From positions 14,508,001-14,572,000 of the forward strand of contig QCXZ01000064.1 in NCBI GenBank assembly GCA_025024175.1: 64,000 nt of DNA, in the 5' to 3' direction. Position numbers and translations under genes: made by a program. Below are positions 55,063 to 64,000 of this stretch, one piece after another. The stretch is from Rhyzopertha dominica. Lineage: Eukaryota; Arthropoda; Insecta; Coleoptera; Bostrichidae. Under the pieces are notes generated by a model. It ran no database searches. It saw only the letters and a list, made by a program, of their open reading frames with translations, and was not told the DNA's origin. Position 1 is the first letter of the stretch. Every line of letters starts with the position of its first letter.

Positions 55063-55690
55063 TCTGATAAATACACATTCTTTTTAAGTTTGTTTATGAT
55101 TGAAATTTTAGGCAAGGATTTTACTTTGTCGAAAAAACAATTACCTAATAATATTCTTGTAAAATTATCTGATGTAGTAGAACTGATTTTAAGTTTATTG
55201 TTACAACACACTAATAATTACATAGCAATGATTTGAGAAAAATGTGAAGAGAAAGGGTTTACCGGCCCACAAACATGCCAGGGATAAAAGCATATTTGGG
55301 ATTATTATGTTTAGTCAGTGTATTTTGTCGTGGTTATCAATTTCTGAGTGATTTTTGGGCCTATGGCAGCTTTGGAATATATATATATTTCAAATCACGA
55401 TATAAGAAAGGAGGTTTTGATTTATAATAAGATGTTTGATTCGACAACGAAGGCACCAAGACAACAAACGCTAGGTAAAATTGATAAGTTGGCAGCAGTA
55501 AGAGGATTGTAAAACAAAATTGCCATCTTGACCAAAATATAATCATGGATAAAATGATGGGTTGCATTTTATGATATATCCAATGTAACCAACTCAGTTC
55601 GGGGCAATGTGCACTCTTGTTATCATATTTGGATGAACAAAGTGACAAATTATTAAAAACTTGTGTATGCCAAGACTGCCAGCTGCTATG
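55063..55690. other. Unassigned AT-rich DNA
   Basis: Probably the 5' part (LTR or leader) of the decayed Gypsy that follows, but I cannot define an LTR. The minus-strand frame 55361-55648 shows no motif. Confidence 0.35.
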
Positions 55691-55709
55691 AAATACAATG
55701 TACTTCTAG

Positions 55710-56420
55710 GTGACTTTTTGCCTGGTTAAATGTGTATTCTCGGAACACCTTAAATTTTATTGTGCAGATAAATTGAGAGACGAAAATATTTTGGAATGGA
55801 ATGCATACTTGAAAAGTTTGGTTTCAAATTGTGGTTTCGCACCTGGTGAATTACAGACTGTCATTCATTCAACATTGGTTCAGGAGAAAATGCCATACTT
55901 GATTGCTGTTTTGAGGGAGATCCGAGGGCAGCATCTACCATTATGGAAAAAAATACTTTGAAGAAAATAAGCATTCAGAAACACCTCATATGATAAAGAC
56001 AGAATCTGTATATTGTCAGCATAGCCATTCTACCCATTCACATAGAGGCGGCAGCGTATCCTAGTGGAGCATCATAAGGTTCGTAGATTCAGAGGTCACG
56101 ATGAACAAATCAGGGGTTCAACTAATCGTCCTGTAATTGCAGTATGTGTTTGTGGGTACTAATATCATAAATCTAGTAAATGTAACTTTCATAACCGAAA
56201 TTGGCATAAATGTGGCTGAAAAGGACATTTAGCCACTATCTGTAAAGCTAAAAATGTTCGTAAGCCGAATAATTATGTTACTGAATCTACCAATAAAGAA
56301 CATATTTATAGCCTAACTAATTTAGAAACTGATTACAAAGGAAATGTGAAGCTACATTCATAAACTTGTTGGTTGATAATATCCCAATTAGCAGGAAAAT
56401 GATTCGGGATTTGCACATGA
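55710..56420 (+). pseudogene. Gypsy gag remnant with zinc knuckle and protease start
   Basis: LKFYCADKLRDENILEWNAY and LKSLVSNCGFAPGELQTVIH match the ERFKFY-ADR...ESIxEW...LASxCxFG pattern of K02A2.6-type gag. Around 56140-56265 a broken knuckle pair reads as SSKCNFHNRN then HKCG, K, GHLATICKAKN with stops. At 56360-56410 FINLLVDNIPIS may be the beginning of the protease. Confidence 0.6.
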
Positions 56421-56429
56421 AGCTGCTTC

Positions 56430-59400
56430 AGAGAAGCTATATTTCAAATATTTTCATTATCAACGGTTCTATCCATCTTAGTTGTCCAAGATTATCAAAA
56501 AGAGTTAAGTTTGTTAGTGAATCGATGATAAAGTGCTGTGACACCAATGAAGCTGCAGACATCCCTTGCGAGGAATTTACAGCAGCATGGGGTCAGTCCG
56601 AAGAAACTAAAATATCTGAAGAGCATCATAGAGCACATCAAGAACATTATAATTGAACAAACTCGTGAAAATAATGACATACTAGAAGAGCAAATAAGAC
56701 TGTTAAATGTGGTTGACAGGTTAAATTCGGTTGTGAACGAGACACATTTATCAGTATGACAATACGGTTTTGTGGCGAGAAGCAAAAAGGCAACAAAAAG
56801 ATAAGGTGAACAACACAAACAATAAGAAAGCATTCAGTCAGGTGTTGATCGAAAATAAAACTGTAAATATTACTACTGAAACCCTCACTGAAGGCAACGC
56901 CATCATAAATCGAAAGCAAAAGCTAAGAGATATAATACCGACAAGGAGGGTTTTACTTTAGTAAAAAGGCAATAGCGTAATCTGTTTAAAAAAACACACT
57001 CATAGGAAAAAACACAAAAACAACCACCTCCGAAAGCCCCCGTTAGCAAAGCCTGGATATATGTTGGTCGGTGTAAGTCAAACACTACTTCACATATGGT
57101 AATAGATTACATCAGTACCGAGTGTCCAAAACTTAAGGATGTAGCGTGCACCCAATAGAGACCCTAGGAAAGTTGAAGGCATTTCAAGTCGGGTTTGATT
57201 GATATAATAATATAATAAAATCATTACAGCAGATTTTTGGACCAGTAATATTAAGGTCAGGAGGTTCAGATTCGATAGCAAGTTTTTGCGTGGCCACCTC
57301 AGTAAACATGAGGATATTGGAAGTGAAAATAACTGCGACAAAGACAAATAGAACGGCTAGTGTTGTCCGTCAAAACAGTTGATCTTTGGGTAACTCTTGG
57401 AACAAGATCCCGAATATGAATTTTTCTTTGTATTACTGAACACGGGCAAAGTGAATAACAATTATTGAATTTAGGGATTTAGGTACAGCGGTGTATCCTA
57501 AAAGTTCTCTAAAACGCAGTGGAAAAAACTGGTATAATCTATCTATAAGGGGAAAATTTGAATGTGCAGTGGCCTAAGTGTATATTGAAAATCAATGGTA
57601 TGTTATAGGGTCCATGTATAGCCCTTCTAATGGCAGTATAAACGTATTTTTTGAAAAAGTGGAAGATCTGCTGGCACACGTGTAACATACATAACTAATA
57701 TTTGTTTTCTGGCCGGTGATTATAACAATGACTTAAATAAATCCTCTCGGGCAAGTTCTGTTTTAATTATGCTTGTGGAATCATTCTCAATGTACCGAAC
57801 TGTATTTGAACCAACAGGAATCACATACAATACTAGTACATGCATTGATAATATTTTTACAAATAGCAAGAAATTTTCAGCTATAAGTTTGAATATTCAC
57901 ATTTCAGACCGTTTGCAGTCTTTTTCACATATACATACAAAAGAAATTTTAATGAGCAAAATAAAGGCGAGTCATGGTATGATGTTTTTCCATTATGCCT
58001 AAGTGATGTAAATCAACAGTGGCAATTATTCCAGCATAATTTACACCAATTCTTGAGCACCACTTTCCTAAAAAAGAGAGTTCGTACTAATGAATGTAAT
58101 AGTGTAAAACCAAGTAGTGAAATTATTCTTAAATGTAAAGAAAAACTGGATATTTTGTTTGTTATGATCTCAAAAAATAAGGTTGTAAAAACATGTATAA
58201 AGAAACAAAGCAGGAATATGACGGACTGTTCTCAAAGGAGCTTTAGAATAAGTATAGAAATAGAGTTAAAAATGCAGATAATTAAACTAAGTGCATGTGG
58301 TCAATTTGCAATGAATTACTAGCAAAAATAAGAACAAAGCAAATTATGTAATTGAAGGAAACGTTGAGGCCATAGCTAATAACTATAACTGATATTTATT
58401 GGAAACAATACCTTAGATACTAAAAAATTCAAAAAATGTTAATTTTAATTGCAATATTGTTGAAAACAACCAAAGTATGTACTTATATCCTGTAACGACG
58501 GCTGAATTGCTTAGTACAGCTAGCACCTAATTCAATAGTCAAATGTATTTTAGTAGTAGCATGGATTTTTGGCTACATAATTAATAATTATTTTAAATAT
58601 GTTGTTGTTCCAACTCAAAATAAAAATGTGTTAATTAAACCACTCCTCAAGAAAGGTGACCAACAGCTATTTGATAATTATTGTTCTGTATATGGCGATT
58701 TATTAGTTTACTTAAACAATTTTGCAAGAATTAGCAAATAAAAATTTTTCACTTGGCTTATTTTTAGATTTGCATATGACTGTATTAATCATAAGTACTT
58801 GTTATAGAAATTTAAAAAATATGGTGTTAGAGATAAAGCTCATGAATGGATAATGTCTTATTTCATGGATAGGAAAAAATGGTACTTATTAAAAAAATGC
58901 ATAAGTGCAATATCAAGGCCAGTAATAATAACTAAGGTTATAGCGCAAGGTAGCGTGTTGGAACCACTTCTTTTTTCGGTATCTTAACTAAATAGTGCAG
59001 ATATTATCAAATTTTTTAGTAGTCAGTTTTGCATATGACATAAATGTGTTGCTAGTGGAAATTCCCTTAAGAGTATTGTAATTGCTTGCAAGACAGCTTT
59101 TGAGGAGATAAATAAATGGTTCAAAAGCTAAATAAAAATAAAACAAGGCCATTCTGTTTTGTGCTAGGCAGTCTTGTCTGCAAAGTAGTAGCGATTATAC
59201 ACTGTCCATTTCACCTGTTACAAAAGCTACCGCTGGTTAGTGATTGTGGGTTTTTAGGTATGGAAATTGACGAGTTTCTTGAATGGCACACACATATAAA
59301 CAAGCTGTGTATTAAATTAAATAAGGTTAGCTTTGCTTTCAAAACATAGCTGAAGTATATGGATATTGAGACTCTATATATATATTGTGGTAACTTCGAA

Positions 59401-59620
59401 TCCCTGTTACGGTATAAAATAATTTCCTGGAGTAAACGTGCATAAAGTATTTGTAATTCAAAATAGAAATAGAAAATAGATGTATTAAAAGATTAAATTA
59501 TTCTGAATCTTGCAGAGGGCAATTCAAGGGTCTTAACGTCATGACAAGATATGGATTATACATTTATGAACACACGCCTTATATCATGTTTTAAAAACAA
59601 AGGAATATTTAAAATTTAAA
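56430..59620 (+). mobile_element. Decayed CR1-like LINE nested in the Gypsy remnant
   Basis: An ORF1-like part (about 56600-57360) contains a coiled-coil-like segment, KAWIYVGRCKSNTT, and LGKLKAFQVGFD before a WP-type end. Endonuclease pieces at 57590-57900: VEDLLAHV, AGDYNNDLNKSSRA, and VFEPTGITYNTSTCIDNIFT. RT pieces at 58620-59110: LIKPLLKKGDQQLFDNYCSV, the YGVRDKAHEWIMSYFMDRK type block, GSVLEPLLF, then ASGNSLKSIVIA and FEEINKWF. The C-terminal part runs to about 59610 (TRYGLYIYEHT). The catalytic ADD is lost (FSSQFCI). Plus strand, many stops. Confidence 0.7.
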
Positions 59621-59859
59621 AAACATAAAATATGGCTGAACTTGATGTTAGCCAAAATCAACCCAGTAACCATGACAACACCTTAAAATTGGGATATGTG
59701 ATTGGTTTAGATTTTAAAAATAGAGTTGATTTTAGCTTAAAATAGAGAAGAAAAAGCGGCCCAAAGTCATTAGGAATGGAGTGCCTTTCTTAATTGGAAC
59801 GAATCGTTTGAGCATGCTAAATTTAGGTATAGGTAAACTGCAGTACTTAAAAATGCGTA

Positions 59860-60640
59860 TTCTTTGACCAATATTGCCAAATTATTAGAAAGGTACAGTA
59901 TAGTATTTGACAATTCTCAGGGTACATTCAATAAATGTAAAATTTGTTTAAATGGGAAATAATAAACAATTCTTAAATTTTATCAAGCTAGACCCGTTGC
60001 ATTTGCTTTGAAGCCTAAGATTGAGCAGAAAATTGAATGATTTGTAAAAAATAAGGTACTGGTGAAGGCAGATTTTTTTAGATTGGGCAACTCCTATCGT
60101 TCCTGTGCCTAAAGGAAATGTAAGAATATGGTGATTCTAAAATTACTTTCAATCCTCATTTAATTGTACAATTTCCTTTTAAATTTTCCTGACCTGACCT
60201 GACCTATCTGATGCTTATCAGCAAGTATTATTGACAGAAATTTGAGAAAACTGCTTACAATTTCCACACGTAAGGGTCTTTACCGCTACACTAGCCTCCC
60301 ATGTGGTATTACTAGTGCTCCCAGTATTTTCCAAAATTTGATGGAACAAGTGTTAATAATATAGATGGAGTCGTTTGTTGTTTAGACGACATCTTATTGA
60401 AAGGTAAAAATAGAAAGAACATTTGTATCGCCTTGAAATGGTTTTAAAACGCCTGACTGATTGTGGCCACAAAGTAAAAAAAGACGAACGCGTTTTTTTC
60501 AGACTCTGTTCTGTATCTCGGACATGTAATTGACAAATTTATGCTGCATACTTGTCAGAATAAAAATAAAGGGAATAGAAGAAATGGCTGTAGGTCCCTA
60601 CTAATGTCACAGAATTAAAATCATTTCTGGGAATGGTGAA
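59860..60640 (+). pseudogene. Gypsy pol (RT) remnant
   Basis: Pieces in order: LLERYSIVFDNSQGTF, FYQARPVAFALKPKIEQKIE, the V-NKVLVKADF...ATPIVPV block, TISTRKGLYRYTSLPCGITS followed by APSIFQNLMEQVL, VVCLDDILLKG in a shifted frame, and LYLGHVIDKF. These are RT blocks 1-5 of the K02A2.6-type Gypsy group. At least four frameshifts and several stops. Confidence 0.7.
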
Positions 60641-60720
60641 CTTTAAAAATGCAAATTTAAAACTTGCAGCTAAAATAAAAATTGCTCCTTTATAATTTGC
60701 AGCTAAAAAACTTATGCTCT

Positions 60721-63700
60721 GATTTTACGTTAATTTTGGATATAACAACTTTCATAAAGGGTGTGTTTGATAATTATTGGACGGATTTTTATAAAGCTGT
60801 CTAATTTGTTGACCAGTCGTAACGTTTAGCTAAAGTATTATCTAATCTTTACACCAAATGACAAAAGCAAATAGCGTATGTGGCGACAGGCATTGCATTG
60901 GCTTTGTTTAGTATATTATTTAATTATAGTAATAATTATGCAGCAGATGATTTGTATAAATAATAATTTAAAAAATAAATTCAATTCAAATTAAATTTCA
61001 TGTAACGTATTTAATAAGGTTCGTAACGTAATGTAATATACATATAACACTTCATTATTGTCATTGTCAAAGTGACAATAACTAATATTTAACTACAAAC
61101 ATGTAATAATTAACTGAATTTAATTATTATATCATCTAAATCGTAGTTGTGTTTATGGTGGCCATTGCTATCTTTCTCGAACAGCCCAGTAAAAATAAAT
61201 TTCTATGAAAAGTTGTTTCTGCAAACAATAATACAAAATCTGTGTTCATGTGTTCAAATATGCTTACCTTCATGAATTATGTTAATGTCGCCATTTTATA
61301 TGGCATTTGAACATTTCAAACAGATGCAATAGGAACGCATCGTAGGTTTGTATTATCACGCGATCATGCACCAAATCTGAATATTCAGTCAATGTATGGA
61401 GTTCATGTTCAGCTAGGTTAATCACGTTTTTAGTTGATTAAGTACAGTTTCGGTATAGTCTGTCAAGGACTGCATTGGATGGCTTAATAACGTTGCATCA
61501 CAAAGGATTCCTTGTTTATGTAAGATGACGCTACAGTGCAGCTTAATCAGATCCGCCTAACGAAGCACCGGGTAATTAAATTTGGGACTGAAAACCTGCA
61601 TGTATACTTACGTCGAGGAGGGGATAGAATTGTCTGAGCACTGCGAATACGGCTATTTACATCTGTAATGATACCCACTGACGAAGTGAAATATGTAAAT
61701 TACTGTAAGTTATGCAGAACAATGCAAAAATTGCCGTGCATTTGCATTTCTATAAACCGAAACCGAGCGTCTCGCTGATGAACTGAGGCATTGAAAGAAT
61801 GATATGAAAATTTCGGTCGGTCCTTTGGCAGAATTTATTTAACCATAAAAGTCATTAAACTGCCTTTCCAAGGACTCTTCAAAATACGAGGTGAAATGAT
61901 GGTGGACGATAAGCAAAAAGAAAAAATCTCTGATATTTAAAGTAAGAGTGCCATAGAACATGTTAATGCCCAATGTCCATAGGATTCAGATTACTAAATA
62001 CTAAACCACCAACAATAGTACCTACATAAAGATATAAGAAGATTCTTATTTCCAGGATATTTTAAGACCGCTGTGTTTTTTTTACCAATCTATTCTTTCC
62101 TTAAGAAGCCGTAAAAATAGTTTTGAAATACATACAAAGAAACTTCTGCAATTGGCATACATTGTTAATTACGTAGCTTTTAAAGCATTGACCCTTCAGG
62201 CCTGATAGCACGGTAGGTAAGGTGTTTCATTACAAACTGGGAGCTCATAAAAGTATATATAATTTGGTAGAGAATAAACCCAGCGAAAACTTTGTCGTCT
62301 GAAAATTGTCTGAAGGAATAATATTCGCGAACATTTGATTTCATATGTTATTAAGGACGGTTCACTCTATGGGACACTCTGTGCATTAATAAAAAGCAAG
62401 TAGTAATGAAAAATTATTTTTATTCCACACAATAAAAAAGCACAAAAGAAAAACTAAACTAAATTGGTTAAGTATCTGCCTCAACAGAATACTAAAACAA
62501 AATAGCTGGTATTCACAGTCAAATAAAAATATGCTTTGTTTGATATCTGCTGCAGCACTTTTCATGTATGTTCTTTTATTAAACGAATGACTTCATTTTC
62601 TCTTACATGAAGGCTCTGTGGCAATCTTCTTAAAAAATCCGCTGCAAATGGAATCAATACTTCTACATCCAATTGTCAAAATGACATTTACGTTTTTATT
62701 TCTTATACTTTTATATCCTATCTGATGGCATTTTCATATTTTGAATATATTTAATATATTCGGAGATATTTAGGAAAAACCGTTTTTCTTTAAGTGACGC
62801 TTTTTTATACTACTAATCACATACGAACAAAAAACGAAAAAAATATAAAAAATAAAAATTTGCAAAATGGGTAGTTACCCCCCAATTTTGCCCCCTTCCC
62901 GATACCCTACTTACCCCACAAACAATAGGTCGCTTTGGGTAGTTGAGATTTATACGTTTGTCAAATTTCAAGTTCATATATTAAGTCTTTCGAACACAGA
63001 CAAGAAATTTTTTTTGCTCAAATTTTGTTTTTTTGCGTTTTGACCATTTTAAAGCGAAAGAGTATATAAACATTTTTGAAAATTTTTTTCGCAATACGAA
63101 AACTTTCTATCCGTTGGATATGGAAGTAATTAATAAAAAATTCTTTGAGTTGGCCGCTCAATATTTTTAGAAAGAATATTGAGAACGTACAAACAATACT
63201 TTTGTCACACATGACGCAAAAACTATTTCGTAAACGTTTTCTTTTTTTGTAATTATTAAACATTTTGGAAACAGATTTTAGACCACCATGCACAAGAGAA
63301 AAATACTTACCAAGCGTGAGTTCTGCAGCTAAGCATTTCATTTTACTATTTTATTCATTATTAATATAAATTAACAAAGTATAATTGAATAAGTGTTTTA
63401 TTTTATGAGTAAAATAAATACACTAGCAATAATTGCAAGTGTTGGTTCATGTATATTTTTTAATTCAGGAATCAGGAACATTACGAATAAGGACCTGCCT
63501 TGTGCGTCGGTCTAAAGAAACGTTAACCAGAGGTAGGTACTCGGAAGTGTGAAAAAGACGGCCACTTCAATCACTATTGAACTAATGATAAGGAGTTAGA
63601 CATCACTAAAGGATCACCACTATAACGAGACCCTACAAAAGGGTAGCTACCATATGTTGTCTTTGGCGTCTTGCCTTGCTGACAGTCGTAAATAATAGAA

Positions 63701-63920
63701 GAATCAAGGTATATGATAATCACGTAAATATTAGGTATAACATTAGGTTCGTTAGTTTGCGTTTCCCGTTGAATGTTCAAGACCTATTTACTTAAAATGT
63801 AATTATTTTAGTCAATATATTCATCTTCTAAACAATTTTATTTTTTTGATTTTACTGTTTATTCTTTTATCAATAAGCTTGTCAAACGCGTTTTACCATT
63901 TTTCACGTCTTATGCGCTAC
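60721..63920. other. Gene-free AT-rich DNA
   Basis: No domain is recognisable. A TATGGGACACTCTGTGCA at about 62369-62386 resembles the end of TACAGGGTG-type mariner-like elements, but no partner was found. The 107-codon minus-strand frame 63018-63341 is Lys/Phe-rich AT-driven sequence without motif. Confidence 0.5.
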
Positions 63921-64000
63921 AGAACTTCCAACACCGGAGCTGTCTTTCTGGACGTGTCAAAAGCGTTCGACAAGTACCTCTGGCATGAGGGATTGATACT
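63921..64000 (+). pseudogene. LINE reverse transcriptase fragment running off the right edge
   Basis: Translation gives RTSNTGAVFLDVSKAFDKYL then WHEGLI. This is RT motif A (catalytic first Asp in FLDVSKAFDK) of Jockey-type LINEs, where the usual sequence continues VWHEGL; here two residues sit between Lys and Trp. The rest lies outside the window, so intactness is unknown. Confidence 0.75.

Larger units (their letters stand above)
55690..60720 (+). mobile_element. Decayed Gypsy element (K02A2.6-like) split by a nested LINE
   Basis: gag-type sequence at 55.7-56.3 kb and RT sequence at 59.87-60.6 kb are in the same orientation and in the right order for one Gypsy element. The CR1-like LINE between them (about 56.43-59.62 kb) interrupts near the protease region. 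LTRs were not recognised. Both parts are riddled with stops and frameshifts. Confidence 0.65.

Noticed and set aside
63018..63341. 107-codon minus-strand frame
   Set aside because: AT-driven Lys/Phe composition, no motif, no splice support.
1..64000. CRISPR arrays, prokaryotic operons, prophage or a bacterial defence system
   Set aside because: No spaced direct repeats, no Shine-Dalgarno-led gene clusters; splice sites and retroelements show a eukaryotic nuclear genome.

Overview
The window looks like AT-rich, repeat-dense nuclear DNA of an arthropod, most likely an insect. Evidence: spliced genes with GT-AG introns, and a TE mix of Penelope-like, CR1-like, RTE-like, Gypsy, hAT, mariner-like, Tigger and TTAA-type elements. 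Only two host genes can be supported. No tRNA, rRNA, CRISPR array or bacterial-type operon is visible. I cannot name the species.

Layout. 1-6.4 kb: gene-free DNA with a 948-bp foldback element, a mariner-like transposase tail and a 407-bp inverted element whose ends resemble Penelope tails. 6.45-9.62 kb: a head-to-head palindrome of two 5'-truncated Penelope-like elements (RT plus GIY-YIG) with hammerhead-like motifs facing outward. 10.9-14.9 kb: a nearly full-length CR1-like LINE (PHD-finger ORF1; endonuclease/RT ORF2 broken by frameshifts). 15.9-17.8 kb: an older truncated LINE with the same (TAA)n tail. 22.1-25.2 kb: a decayed hAT with a perfect 8-bp target duplication, directly abutted by a 672-bp element with its own 8-bp duplication. 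28.6-29.6 kb: a 918-bp TIR element in TTAA.

Host genes. A THAP-domain gene on the minus strand (six exons, 30.33-31.39 kb) lies head-to-head with ERCC6/CSB, the SNF2-family ATPase of transcription-coupled repair, on the plus strand (nine exons, 32.46-42.27 kb, phases consistent throughout). Intron 7 of ERCC6 holds three decayed transposons. A young Gypsy element (42.76-54.24 kb, minus strand, near-identical 1.39-kb LTRs, ATTA duplication) is inserted about 0.5 kb past the ERCC6 stop codon. Its gag and pol are linked by a GGGAAAC -1 frameshift site. Its interior appears twice around a 100-N gap, which is most simply an unmerged contig overlap.

54.2-64 kb: a 285-bp tandem repeat, a decayed Gypsy split by a nested decayed LINE, gene-free DNA, and the start of another LINE RT at the right edge.
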